A stretch of DNA of 15,507 bases from Chloroflexota bacterium (GTDB lineage Bacteria > Chloroflexota > Dormibacteria > Dormibacterales > Dormibacteraceae). A program made the translations under genes and the position numbers. The notes beneath the pieces were generated by a model. That model saw only the letters and a list, made by a program, of their open reading frames with translations. It was not told where the DNA came from and did not search any database. Below, one piece after another: positions 1 to 7,358 of the stretch. How positions within the stretch are numbered: the stretch's first letter is position 1; the number at the start of each line of letters is the position of its first letter. Location: positions 1 through 15,507 of the forward strand of contig VBJR01000368.1 in the NCBI GenBank assembly GCA_005880175.1, in the 5' to 3' direction.

Positions 1-693
1 CAGCCGCCGCGGCCCAACCTGGAGGTGTCGGCGACCACCCAGACGTTCCCCAACATCCCCGTCGGCCAGGGCAGCTCGGGCAGCGTGGTCATGATCAAGA
101 ACAGCGGCGGGGCGGACGCGAACGTGACCGTCACCGTGGCGGGGACGGAGGCCGCGGACTTCAGGGTGCTGGCGAGCACGTGCGCCGGGACGCCGCTGAA
201 GGCCGGCGCGAGCTGCCAGCTCCAGCTCGGGTTCCAGCCCACGGGCCAGGGCTCGCGGACGGCGCTGCTGGTGGTGAAGGCGCCTGGCGCCGACTCCCCG
301 GCGCCGCTGACGTTCGCGGGCTTCGGCCAGGGCACCGCGGCGGCGGTCCTGTTCACGCCGGCCAGCGTCTTCATCACGGCCCCGAAGGACTCGTCGACCT
401 ACGCGCCGGGGGCCACGGTGGTCACGGTCAAGAACAACGGCGGCACGCCGTTCACGATCGCCAGCGTGAAGCTGGTCGAGAGCAACCCCCTCGCGTCGGC
501 GTTCCAGCTCCTCTCCGCGTGTGACGGCGTGACGCTGGCGGGCGGGCAGACCTGCCAGGTCGTGGTCGTCCTCACGCACGCGTTCGTGACCGGCGGCTCG
601 GCGGAGGCCAACACGTTCGGCGGCCAGCTCCTGGTGGTGGACAACGCGCCGGGGAGCCCGCAGACGGTGCCGGTCAAGGCCACGCGGCGGTAG
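1..693 (+). CDS. Secreted choice-of-anchor D / Ig-like (ASPM-SPD2-Hydin type) repeat protein, 3' part
   Basis: The frame is open from the first base, so the gene starts outside the window and only its C-terminal 230 residues are seen. A GTG at 25 is only an internal codon. Two successive beta-rich repeats are visible. The first runs from TFPNIPVGQG through IKNSGG, CAGTPLKAGASCQLQLGFQPTG and LLVVKA. The second starts near FTPASVFIT and repeats the order VTVKNNGGTPFTI, CDGVTLAGGQTCQVVVVL, LLVVDNAPGSP. The order of an N-S/N-G-G turn, a 'C..L.aG.sC.l.v.F.P' strand and a final 'L.v....' strand is the choice-of-anchor D / HYDIN-like Ig fold seen in secreted bacterial proteins. Each repeat keeps a Cys pair that could form a disulfide. 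The protein ends right after the second repeat with basic residues (KATRR) and no anchor. The specific role is unknown. Confidence 0.75.
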   Translation, partial: QPPRPNLEVSATTQTFPNIPVGQGSSGSVVMIKNSGGADANVTVTVAGTEAADFRVLASTCAGTPLKAGASCQLQLGFQPTGQGSRTALLVVKAPGADSPAPLTFAGFGQGTAAAVLFTPASVFITAPKDSSTYAPGATVVTVKNNGGTPFTIASVKLVESNPLASAFQLLSACDGVTLAGGQTCQVVVVLTHAFVTGGSAEANTFGGQLLVVDNAPGSPQTVPVKATRR

Positions 694-721
694 AGCGGCA
701 GCCATCCGCCGGCTGATCCCG

Positions 722-1183
722 TTGAACCGGCGCCAGCTCCTGATCCTCGCGGTGCTGGCGGTGGTGGTCGTGCTGTACGTGGTGGCCACGGCCGCCGGCG
801 CCCGCCAGGGCGGCGGCGGCGGCGACGTCCGGAGCGACGGCCTGGCGCAGCGGCTGGGGAGCGTGCTGGTGCTGCCGGCGGGGAGCGGGGACGTGGTGGT
901 GCCGGCGGGCTGCGGACGGGGCGGGACGCTGACGCTGGCGGCGGGGCAGCGGTGCGAGTACCGGCTGCGGAGCGGGTTCCTGGCCAGGCGGCTCAGCGTC
1001 CGGCTGACGGCGGGGAGCTCGCTGACGGCCGTGCTCACGCAGCCGAAGCCGGAGGTCACGGACACCGAGACGCTGGACGCGGGCCACGCCAGCGTGGACC
1101 TGGTCTGGCGCCAGGACGGCAGCACGCTGACGCTGACGTGCGGGTCCGACCAGAAGTCGGGGTGCGCCGCGAAGGCCGGCTGA
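722..1183 (+). CDS. Small membrane-anchored exported protein, unknown function
   Basis: A 153-residue protein I do not recognise. After a short basic start (MNRRQ) there is one strong hydrophobic segment, about residues 6-26 (LLILAVLAVVVVLYVVATAAG). It is followed by a Gly-rich linker and a beta-rich domain of about 115 residues with four cysteines (in PAGCGRG, GQRCEYRL, TLTCGSD and KSGCAAK), presumably outside the membrane. This looks like an N-terminal membrane anchor or uncleaved signal. The start is TTG at 722: no ATG or GTG precedes it in frame, and no clear Shine-Dalgarno is present. It lies 28 bp after the preceding gene, so the two may be co-transcribed. Its TGA abuts the opposite-strand stop of the next gene, forming the palindrome TGATCA. 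Confidence 0.6.
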   Translation: MNRRQLLILAVLAVVVVLYVVATAAGARQGGGGGDVRSDGLAQRLGSVLVLPAGSGDVVVPAGCGRGGTLTLAAGQRCEYRLRSGFLARRLSVRLTAGSSLTAVLTQPKPEVTDTETLDAGHASVDLVWRQDGSTLTLTCGSDQKSGCAAKAG

Positions 1184-2137
1184 TCAGGAGCAGGTCGTGG
1201 CAGTGGGCGCGGTGCGCTTCGTGAGGAACTGCCAGACGCCGCGATTGTGCCACGTGGGATCGGCGGGACAGCTCCACTCGAGGTGACCGAAGCCGTCGAT
1301 CGGCCACCACGCCACCGGGCCGCCGGCCGAGCAGCCGCCGAGCTCCTGGGCCCGCGAGTACGGGGCCGCCGCGGGCCGGCACGCGTAGCGCGTCCCCCAC
1401 GCGGCGAGGGCGGGGAAGCCCAGCTTCCGGGGATCGACCAGCGTGTCGTCGAGGCCCTGCGACAGGAGGATGGCCGGCGCCGGCGCCTTCCGCTTCTGGG
1501 GCTGGCACGACCGGGGCAGGGCGATTCCCGGGTCGCCGCCCGCGTAGCCGTGCACCGCCGCGATCACGGCGCCGCGCGGGTCCACGGCGGGGTCGCCGCT
1601 GGCGCAGGCCATGCGCTGGGCCATGAACGCGCCCTCCGACCAGCCGTCCACGTAGATCCGCGCCGGGTCGACGCAGCCCGAGGCCTCCACGTCGGCGATC
1701 ACGTCGAACACGAAGCGCACGTCGCCGGAGTCCTCGGCGCCCCAGTACCACAGCGTGGCCAGCCCGTCGGGCAGGGCCAGGACGAACGGCGCGCCGGCCG
1801 CCGCCTGCCGGTCGGCGAACGACGACCAGCCGGTGGCCGCGTCCTGGATGGCCGCGCCGGCGCCCAGGCCGTGGAGGCTGACCAGGAGCGGCACGCGGCT
1901 CCCGGCCGCGAGGCCGTTCGGCGCGTGGAGCTCGTACGTCCGGGCGGTGGACCGCTCGGTGATGCTCCGGCGGGCGAGCCCGCCGCTAGGGGAGAGGGAG
2001 CAGCCGGCGCCGGCGGGCTGCGGCGACGGGGCCGCCACGGGTGCGCGGCCGCCGGCCCGCGCGCCCGCGCATCCGCACGCCTCCAGCAGGGCGATCGCGA
2101 TCAGCGGGAGCAGGACGCGGCGAGCCATCGGGCGCAT
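1184..2137 (-). CDS. Alpha/beta-hydrolase lipoprotein, PHB depolymerase / feruloyl esterase-like (CE1/LpqC type)
   Basis: Predicted secreted, lipid-anchored esterase of 317 residues. The N-terminus (MRPMARR, hydrophobic LLPLIAIALLEA, then Cys21) is a lipoprotein signal with an LEAC lipobox. The mature part has the family order: oxyanion segment VSLHGLGAGA (about 86-95), nucleophile elbow DGWSEGAF with Ser167, acid candidate Asp230/Asp231 in SQGLDDTLVDP, and His285 in DGFGHLEW. PHB depolymerases and feruloyl esterases of this family share this layout and hydrolyse ester bonds in polymers or plant phenolics; the substrate here cannot be read from the sequence. The ATG at 2137 or 2128 fits the signal peptide; 2128 has a GGCTGGA nine bases upstream. 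The GTG at 2185 would add a non-signal extension. The gene is convergent with the preceding one with no gap. Confidence 0.75.
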   Translation of the reverse strand: MRPMARRVLLPLIAIALLEACGCAGARAGGRAPVAAPSPQPAGAGCSLSPSGGLARRSITERSTARTYELHAPNGLAAGSRVPLLVSLHGLGAGAAIQDAATGWSSFADRQAAAGAPFVLALPDGLATLWYWGAEDSGDVRFVFDVIADVEASGCVDPARIYVDGWSEGAFMAQRMACASGDPAVDPRGAVIAAVHGYAGGDPGIALPRSCQPQKRKAPAPAILLSQGLDDTLVDPRKLGFPALAAWGTRYACRPAAAPYSRAQELGGCSAGGPVAWWPIDGFGHLEWSCPADPTWHNRGVWQFLTKRTAPTATTCS

Positions 2138-2232
2138 TCCAGCCGACCCGTATGAGACCGCGATGAGAGGCCGCGGCCGCGTCACATTCCCCGCCCGGAC
2201 GCCGTCCCCTTCGTGAACGACCAGCCGTCACC

Positions 2233-2240
2233 GAGGAGGA
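2233..2240 (+). promoter_or_regulatory. Strong Shine-Dalgarno of the DoxX-like gene
   Basis: GAGGAGGA five bases or fewer before the ATG at 2245 is the clearest Shine-Dalgarno on the plus strand of the left half, and it fixes that start. It contrasts with most neighbours, which show none. Confidence 0.7.
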
Positions 2241-2244
2241 TCCG

Positions 2245-2526
2245 ATGTCCACCGCCTACGTTGTCGTCACCGTCCTGGCCGCCGCCTACGGCGTCCCCCG
2301 GTCGTGGTGGCCCTGGCTGGGCACCGCCAAGATCGCGGGCGCGGCCGGCCTGGTCACCGGCCTGCTCGTGCCGCTCATCGGCGTCGCGGCCGAGATCGGC
2401 CTGGTGGTCTACTTCACCGGCGCCGTCGTCACCGTGGTGCGGGCGCGCTGGTACTCGCACATTCCCTACCCGCTGGTGTACCTGGCGCCGGTCGTGGCCT
2501 CGATCGCGCTCCGGATCGCGGCCTGA
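2245..2526 (+). CDS. DoxX-like family small membrane protein
   Basis: A 93-residue membrane protein with about four hydrophobic segments: STAYVVVTVLAAAYGV, IAGAAGLVTGLLVPLIGVAAEI, LVVYFTGAVVTVV and VYLAPVVASIAL. The WLGTAKIAGAAGL turn followed by a second helix, and a short polar RARWYSHIP loop before the last helix, match the DoxX_2 / DoxX-like family. These proteins are small, four-helix and mostly uncharacterised; relatives have been linked to respiratory or redox membrane complexes. The GAGGAGGA ribosome site makes the ATG start secure. The gene stands alone, divergent from the esterase and convergent with the cupin gene 12 bp downstream. Confidence 0.75.
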   Translation: MSTAYVVVTVLAAAYGVPRSWWPWLGTAKIAGAAGLVTGLLVPLIGVAAEIGLVVYFTGAVVTVVRARWYSHIPYPLVYLAPVVASIALRIAA

Positions 2527-2538
2527 CCGCCGCCCGGG

Positions 2539-3066
2539 CTACGCCGGCACCGGCCGCCGCCGGCGGCGGGCCAGCCAGGCCAGCGGGGCCAGCACCAGGC
2601 GGACCAGGAACGCCGGCACGTCCGGCACGCCGACCTCGCGCTGGAACTCGAGGAGCAGCAGCGCCAGGTCCGTCAGGCGGGGCAGCCGGGTGCCCAGGAA
2701 GCGTCCGGCCCCCGCCATGGCCTCGGTCATCTCGAACAGCTCCTCCGTCCGCAGGGCCGGCCGCACCTCGACGCGCGCGTGAGAGACCTCGGTGCCGGGG
2801 TTGCCGAACCAGTGCGCGGTCCCCGGCGGCACGACCACGGTGTCGCCGGCCTGCGCGACGATCGTCCGGCGGCCCAGACGGAAGCTCATGCGGCCCGTGA
2901 CCACGGTGAACCGCTCCTCCTGGACCGGGTGCACGTGCCCGGCCGGGACGTGGCCGCCGGGCGGGAGGAACAGGTCGAATGCCAGCAGCTCGCCGCAGGT
3001 CTGCGCCCCGCTCTCCCGGATCACGATGCGCTCGCCGCTGATCGGGTTGTCGATCACGCGCTCCAT
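2539..3066 (-). CDS. Cupin domain protein
   Basis: A 175-residue protein with one conserved cupin barrel. Motif 1 is GHVPAGHVHPVQEERFTVVTG, giving metal ligands His44, His46 and Glu50 (or Glu51). Motif 2 is PPGTAHWFGNPG, giving His85. All four expected ligands are present, so metal binding is likely; the reaction or ligand is not predictable. After the barrel comes a helical tail of about 70 residues rich in Leu, ending in AFLVRLVLAPLAWLARRRRR, which could be an amphipathic or membrane-associated helix with a basic end. I chose ATG 3066 (MERVIDNP) rather than upstream starts at 3093 or 3129: family members begin about there, and a TACGGT -10-like box lies exactly 7 bases upstream, suggesting leaderless translation. 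Confidence 0.8.
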   Translation of the reverse strand: MERVIDNPISGERIVIRESGAQTCGELLAFDLFLPPGGHVPAGHVHPVQEERFTVVTGRMSFRLGRRTIVAQAGDTVVVPPGTAHWFGNPGTEVSHARVEVRPALRTEELFEMTEAMAGAGRFLGTRLPRLTDLALLLLEFQREVGVPDVPAFLVRLVLAPLAWLARRRRRPVPA

Positions 3067-3073
3067 GCCGTCT

Positions 3074-3079
3074 ACCGTA
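3074..3079 (-). promoter_or_regulatory. Candidate -10 box for leaderless cupin mRNA
   Basis: On the minus strand TACGGT fits TANNNT and ends 7 bases before the ATG at 3066, so transcription would start at or next to the start codon. No convincing -35 was seen. This is inference from spacing only. Confidence 0.35.
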
Positions 3080-3168
3080 GGGGCGAAGGCCATACGCCGT
3101 CGTCCGGCCGGGCGCGGAATCCGCACCACGCCGTGTGACGTATGCCGCCTACGTCGCCGTGCGTACGG

Positions 3169-3960
3169 TCAGACCTGCGGCCGGACGGCGCGGACGACGG
3201 ACACCACGGACCCGCCCAGCGCGAGCAGCGCGACGATGATGCCGATGATCGCGACCACGATGGCCGCGATCGCGTCCGTGATGCTGACCAGGAAGCCGGG
3301 CACGAACCCGTGCAGGAAGCTCACGACCAGGCCCGCGACCAGCGAGGCGGCGACGATCAGCAGCAGGCCCTTGTCCGTCGTGAAGGCCTGGTGCGCCGCC
3401 GCCAGGCAGATCGCCGCGACGATCTTGATCAGCAGCAGCAGGCCGAGCGCGACCGCCGCGGCCCCGCGCGGGAAGAAGCCCCAGATGATCAGGTACACGA
3501 TCGTGCCGAACGGGAACGCGAGCAGGAGGCTGACCATCAGCACGAGCTGGGCCAGCGCCCGGAACGCGGTCGCGATGGCGGCGAGGATGACCAGCACCGA
3601 GACGACCGCGCCCACGATCCCCTGCACCCGCCCGTGGATGCGGGCGGGCACGACCAGCGCCGTCGCCATCACCAGGAGCACCAGCAGCAGCACCGCGTCC
3701 ACCAGCACGATCGCGGGGACGCCGAGGCCGGGCGTCGGCGGCTGGCTGAGCTGGGCCCGCTCGACCTGGTTGGTCAGGCCGGCCCGGCCGGCCGGGCTGG
3801 CGCAGCCGGGGGGCGGGCTGGACTCCGCGCAGAGGGCGGCCACCGCCGCCCCCGGCTGCTGCGCCGGCTGGGGCAGGGCCAGCGAGCCGAGCTCGATCAG
3901 GACGGCGATGGCGACGAGCGCCACCGCCACCAGGAACACCGGCTTGCGCAGGCCCCCCAC
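3169..3960 (-). CDS. Multi-pass membrane protein, unknown, downstream partner of mscL
   Basis: A 263-residue very hydrophobic protein that I cannot assign to a family. An N-terminal helix (about 8-29) is followed by a polar loop of about 50 residues carrying a Cys pair (ALC and PGC, nine residues apart), then six or so further hydrophobic stretches: about 83-104, 112-135, 137-165, 168-190, 200-222 and 228-255. It starts with GTG three bases after the mscL stop, so both are almost certainly on one transcript and it is probably translated by re-initiation. The pairing suggests a membrane or osmotic-stress role, but nothing in the sequence proves it. The external loop with two cysteines could hold a disulfide. 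Confidence 0.7.
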   Translation of the reverse strand: MGGLRKPVFLVAVALVAIAVLIELGSLALPQPAQQPGAAVAALCAESSPPPGCASPAGRAGLTNQVERAQLSQPPTPGLGVPAIVLVDAVLLLVLLVMATALVVPARIHGRVQGIVGAVVSVLVILAAIATAFRALAQLVLMVSLLLAFPFGTIVYLIIWGFFPRGAAAVALGLLLLIKIVAAICLAAAHQAFTTDKGLLLIVAASLVAGLVVSFLHGFVPGFLVSITDAIAAIVVAIIGIIVALLALGGSVVSVVRAVRPQV

Positions 3961-3963
3961 GGC

Positions 3964-4437
3964 TCAGGCGGGCGCGTCGGCGCCGACCGGCACGACCTCC
4001 GCGGTGCAGTACGCGCAGCGGCGGGCCTCGAGCGGGATCCGGCTCAGGCACTCGGGGCACTCGCGCGTGGTCACGGGGGGCGCGGCCTTGTTCCGCTGCG
4101 AGAGTGCGACCAGGTGGTTCACCGGCATCACCACCAGGAAGAACACGACGCCGGCGATGATGACGAAGCTGAGCAGGGCGTTGAGGAAGTCGCCGTAGCG
4201 GAACAGGCTGTGGTTGAGGGTGAACGCCAGCGTGCCGAAGTCGGGCTTCGCGCCGATGGCGGCGATCAGCGGCGTGATCAGGTCCTTGACCAGCGCCTGG
4301 ACGACGCCGGTGAACGCGACGCCGATGACGACGCCGACCGCCAGGTCGACCACGTTGCCCCGGAGCAGGAACGTGCGGAACTCGCGCAGGATGCCTCCGC
4401 CGGCCTTCAGGCCGGCGCCGAGCCGTTCAGTAGCCAT
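3964..4437 (-). CDS. mscL: Large-conductance mechanosensitive channel MscL with C-terminal zinc ribbon
   Basis: MscL opens under membrane tension to release solutes during osmotic down-shock. The 157-residue protein shows the family start FRTFLLRGNVVDLAVGVVIGVAFTGVVQALV (N-terminal helix and TM1), then LITPLIAA, a periplasmic loop (KPDFGTLAFTLN), FRYGDFLNALLSFVIIAGVVFFLVV (TM2) and the cytoplasmic tail. Instead of ending with the usual short helical bundle, the tail carries CPEC and CAYC (Cys127, 130, 141, 144), a CxxC-x10-CxxC zinc ribbon. Such tails occur in MscL of high-GC Gram-positives and relatives. A GGGGGAGG lies 10 bases before the ATG. The next gene, an unknown membrane protein, follows after three bases. 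Confidence 0.93.
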   Translation of the reverse strand: MATERLGAGLKAGGGILREFRTFLLRGNVVDLAVGVVIGVAFTGVVQALVKDLITPLIAAIGAKPDFGTLAFTLNHSLFRYGDFLNALLSFVIIAGVVFFLVVMPVNHLVALSQRNKAAPPVTTRECPECLSRIPLEARRCAYCTAEVVPVGADAPA

Positions 4438-4512
4438 GTGCAGACAGCCTCCCCCAGAGACGTGGACCGGTCAATGGGACGAAGCTACCAGCGGCGCGGG
4501 CGCCACCGCCGC

Positions 4513-5802
4513 TCAGAGGTTCGCGGTCGCCTCCTCCAGCAGGGCGGCGAACTTGCGCTGGGCCGCCTCGCGCCGCGTGGGGATGTGCTCGCGGGGCAGC
4601 CAGCCGTCGGGCCGCTCGTAGTCGCGGAGGATGTGCCGCGCCACGGTCTGCCGGTGCACCTCGTCCGCCCCGTCGTAGATCCGGGCCGCGCGGGCGTGGC
4701 GGTACATCGCCTCCAGGGGCAGGTCGCTGGAGTAGCCCCAGGAGCCGTGGATCTGGATCGCCCGGTCGATCACGTCGTGCAGGACCTTCGCCCCGAAGAA
4801 CTTGATCAGCCCGATCTCCCGGCGCGCCGCCGTCGAGCCGTGCTGGTCGATCGTCCAGGCCGCGTGCAGCGTCATCAGCCGGGCGGCGTGCATCTCGGCC
4901 GCGGAGTCGGCGATCCAGTTCTGCACCGTCTGCTTCTGGGCCAGCGGGCCGCCGAACGCCTCGCGCTGGAGCGACCGCTCGCACAGCATGTCGAACGCCC
5001 GCCGCGCCTGGCCCAGCCAGCGCATGCAGTGGTGGATGCGGCCGGGGCCGAGGCGCAGCTGCGCCATCCGGAACGCCTCGCCGCGGCGGCCGATGATGCT
5101 GTCGCGCGGGATGCGGACGTTCTCGTACTTGATCTCGGAGTGGCCGTGGCCGAACTGCTCGTGACCGCCCGCCATCGTCGGGATGTTGCGGAGCCGGTTC
5201 ACGCCCGGCGTGGCCGTGGGGACCAGGAACATCGACGTCCGCTCGTAGGGCGCCGCGTCCGGGTCGGTGACGGCCATCACCAGCAGCACGTCGGCGATCA
5301 GGCCGTTCGACGTGAACCACTTGTGGCCATTGATGACCCACTCGTCGCCCTCCAGGACGGCGGTGGTGGACATGTTCACCGGGTCGGAGCCGGCGTGCAT
5401 GGGCTCGGTCATCGAGAACCCGGAGCGGATCTTGCCGGCGAGCAGCGGCTCCAGCCAGCGCTCCTTCTGCTCGGGCGTCCCGAACATCGCCAGCACCTCG
5501 GAGTTGCCCGAGTCGGGCGCCTGGTTGCCGAAGACCAGCGGCGCCCACGTGGACATGCCGTCGATCTCGTGCATCAGGCCCAGCTTGACCTGGCCGAAGC
5601 CCTGGCCGCCGTGCTCGGGGGGCAGGTGCGCGGCCCACATCCCCTGCTTCTTGACCTCGTCCTGGAGCGAGCGGACGACGCGCATGAACGTCGCCTCGTC
5701 GGTCTCCAGCACCTCCAGCGGGAAGACCTCCTCGCGGACGAACTCGCGCATCCAGTCGAGCTTCTGGTCGAACTCGGGCTCCGTGGAGAAATCCCAGGCC
5801 AT
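4513..5802 (-). CDS. Acyl-CoA dehydrogenase family protein, ACAD10/11 (LvaC-like) branch
   Basis: A FAD-dependent acyl-CoA dehydrogenase of 429 residues, full length. Visible landmarks are the N-terminal helical domain (1-125), the FAD/substrate strand segments GFSMTEP (128-134) and KWFTSNG (161-167), the C-terminal helical domain with RLGPGRIHHCMRWLGQA, and IHGSWGYSSDLP (351-362). The catalytic-base region reads IYDGADEVH, with Asp377 where MCAD has Glu376 in YEGT. To my knowledge this is typical of the ACAD10/ACAD11 branch. The ATG at 5802 has GGGAGGT six bases upstream, and its first base is the last base of the kinase stop codon (TGATG), so the two are translationally coupled. With the kinase it may process phosphorylated 4-hydroxyacyl-CoAs; an ordinary long-chain FadE role is the alternative. 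Confidence 0.88.
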   Translation of the reverse strand: MAWDFSTEPEFDQKLDWMREFVREEVFPLEVLETDEATFMRVVRSLQDEVKKQGMWAAHLPPEHGGQGFGQVKLGLMHEIDGMSTWAPLVFGNQAPDSGNSEVLAMFGTPEQKERWLEPLLAGKIRSGFSMTEPMHAGSDPVNMSTTAVLEGDEWVINGHKWFTSNGLIADVLLVMAVTDPDAAPYERTSMFLVPTATPGVNRLRNIPTMAGGHEQFGHGHSEIKYENVRIPRDSIIGRRGEAFRMAQLRLGPGRIHHCMRWLGQARRAFDMLCERSLQREAFGGPLAQKQTVQNWIADSAAEMHAARLMTLHAAWTIDQHGSTAARREIGLIKFFGAKVLHDVIDRAIQIHGSWGYSSDLPLEAMYRHARAARIYDGADEVHRQTVARHILRDYERPDGWLPREHIPTRREAAQRKFAALLEEATANL

Positions 5803-6782
5803 CAACCCACCTCCCTGTGGTCACCGTCACCACGGCGGAGCAGGCGGTGCGCCTCCGCGATGAAGTCCATGATCGTGGTCGTCCGCTCCTCGTACGAGGG
5901 GTCGGGCCGCTTGCCCCGCCGGTGCAGCATCAGGTTGTAGCCGAAGATCGCCGCGTACTTGTAATAGGTGAAGCCGAGGTACCAGCGGAACTCGGCGGAG
6001 TCGGCGCCGTACAGCGTCAGCAGCACCTCGTCCGGCACCGCCACCGCGCCGCCGCCGGGCACCCGCTCGGTCCCCGAGCGGCTGGCCTGGGCGACGACCA
6101 TCAGGCAGGCCAGGTCGAGCAGCGGCTGCCCGACCTGGGCGATCTCCCAGTCCAGCAGCGCGACGACCCGGCCGTCGCGGAACAGCATGTTGCCGTAGTG
6201 GAAGTCGGCGTGGACGAGCACGGGCGGCCGCTCCGGCGGCCGCGTGGTCCGCAGCAGCTCGGCCACGGCCGGCGCCTCGCCGGTCAGCTCCACGGGCGCC
6301 CGGTCCATCAGCCACGTCCAGCGGCCGATCTCGTAGTCCAGGCTGGCGGGGGGCTCGTCGCCGATCCCGCTCTCGGCCAGCGGCACCCGCTGGAGCTGCT
6401 TCAGCACGTCGACGGCCGAGGCCGCGATCCGCTCGTTGGACACCGTGCCGACCACCTTCTCGATGCGGTCGCCGTCCACCGCCTCCAGCAGGTAGAAGGG
6501 CCGGCCGTCCACGACCGGCTCGTCGGTCATCCGGAGCACGGCGGGGACCGGCAGCCCGTGCCGGTGCAGGGCGTCCATCAGGCGGCCCTGGCGCGGGATG
6601 TCCGCCGGGCCGGCGATGCGCGCGCCGGGCGGGGGCAGGCGCATGACCGTGCGCCGGCCGTCCAGCTGGACCCAGTACGTGAACCCGGAGTGGCCCTCGG
6701 GGATGGGCCGGACGTCCCGGACCGGCTCGCCCAGGTACCGCTCGAGGTCGGCGCGGATCTGCTCCTCGCGTTCCACGCTCAC
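5802..6782 (-). CDS. APH-family phosphotransferase (ACAD10/11 kinase-domain / LvaA-like)
   Basis: A 326-residue aminoglycoside-phosphotransferase-fold kinase. The nucleotide-loop region is PEGHSGFTYWVQL (28-40), followed by VMRLPP, with Arg48 where many kinases have Lys. The catalytic loop HADFHYGNML gives Asp193 and Asn198, and LLDWE gives metal-binding Asp211. The overall sequence resembles the kinase half of eukaryotic ACAD10/ACAD11 and bacterial homologues next to FadE genes rather than antibiotic kinases. In the Pseudomonas levulinate pathway a protein of this kind (LvaA) phosphorylates 4-hydroxyacyl-CoA. The GTG start overlaps the upstream phosphatase stop (GTGA), and its own TGA overlaps the dehydrogenase ATG, so the three genes form one coupled operon. 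An antibiotic-resistance role is unlikely from this context. Confidence 0.85.
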   Translation of the reverse strand: MSVEREEQIRADLERYLGEPVRDVRPIPEGHSGFTYWVQLDGRRTVMRLPPPGARIAGPADIPRQGRLMDALHRHGLPVPAVLRMTDEPVVDGRPFYLLEAVDGDRIEKVVGTVSNERIAASAVDVLKQLQRVPLAESGIGDEPPASLDYEIGRWTWLMDRAPVELTGEAPAVAELLRTTRPPERPPVLVHADFHYGNMLFRDGRVVALLDWEIAQVGQPLLDLACLMVVAQASRSGTERVPGGGAVAVPDEVLLTLYGADSAEFRWYLGFTYYKYAAIFGYNLMLHRRGKRPDPSYEERTTTIMDFIAEAHRLLRRGDGDHREVG

Positions 6783-7296
6783 TCCTCCAGGTGGGCGACG
6801 TCGGCCAGGCTGCCGGCCATCCGCCGGTCGCCGAGCACGCGGACGACGCTCACGCTCGTGTAGTAGGGGAGGATGCGCAGCGTGCCGAACTCCAGCCGGA
6901 GCACGTCGCAGAGGTAGCTCATGATCGAGAGCGCGTGGCCGACGATCACGACCCGGCCGCCCGGGTGCGCCTCCACCACGTCCGTGACGGCGCCGCGCAT
7001 GCGCGCCAGCACGTCCTCGGGCAGCTCGGCCGGGTGCACGTGCCCGTTCTCGAGCTCGGTGTGGACCTCGACCAGCCGGTCGTCGATCCGCACGTCGGCC
7101 GAGATCGCGGCGGCCGTCTCCCGCGCCCGCCGCATCGGGCGTCCTCGTCCCTGATGTCGTCGTAGCAGTCGCCGTGGCGGACCAGCCAGATCTCGGCGGC
7201 GCCCTCGAGCGTCGCGCCCCGCGCGTCCACCAGGAAGGCCGCCTCGATCGAGCGCATCGCGGTCCCCAGCGCCTCCGGGGTTCGCTCCGTACCCAT
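6779..7296 (-). pseudogene. Histidine phosphatase family gene with internal deletion and frameshift
   Basis: The first half reads from ATG 7296 as MGTERTPEALGTAMRSIEAA and on to WLVRHGDCYDDIRDED, with the RHG phosphohistidine motif at residues 40-42. At about 7136-7146 the homology jumps to another frame that begins PMRRARETAAAI and continues through EVHTELENG (acid), VIVGHALSI (second catalytic His) to the stop at 6779. In ordinary members roughly 30-40 residues ('..PLS..G..QA..LA..L....D.vysSP') separate these motifs. They are absent here, so about 100 bases plus a frame appear lost. Every other motif is intact, which implies a recent loss or an assembly error in GC-rich DNA. The stop still overlaps the kinase GTG by 4 bp, so the reading-frame end has been preserved. 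Confidence 0.75.
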
Positions 7297-7318
7297 CAGT
7301 AGCAATGAGATCACAGCT

Positions 7319-7348
7319 TTGCCGTCCGGGAGCCGCGGCTGCTACAGT
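7319..7348 (+). promoter_or_regulatory. Candidate promoter of the lipoprotein gene
   Basis: TTGCCG at 7319-7324 and TACAGT at 7343-7348 are separated by 18 bases. The -10-like box ends 10 bases before the ATG at 7359, so the leader would be only a few bases long and lacks a Shine-Dalgarno. Based on pattern and position only. Confidence 0.4.
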
Positions 7349-7358
7349 CCGCGCCTGC

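Noticed and set aside
3142..5940. Very long plus-strand open frame (932 codons)
   Set aside because: It is rich in Asp/Arg/His/Gln runs, matches no fold, and lies antisense to mscL, the membrane protein and the dehydrogenase. Such shadows are expected in very GC-rich DNA.
5802..6782. Aminoglycoside resistance gene
   Set aside because: The APH fold is present, but overlap with a FadE gene and ACAD11-like sequence features point to lipid metabolism.
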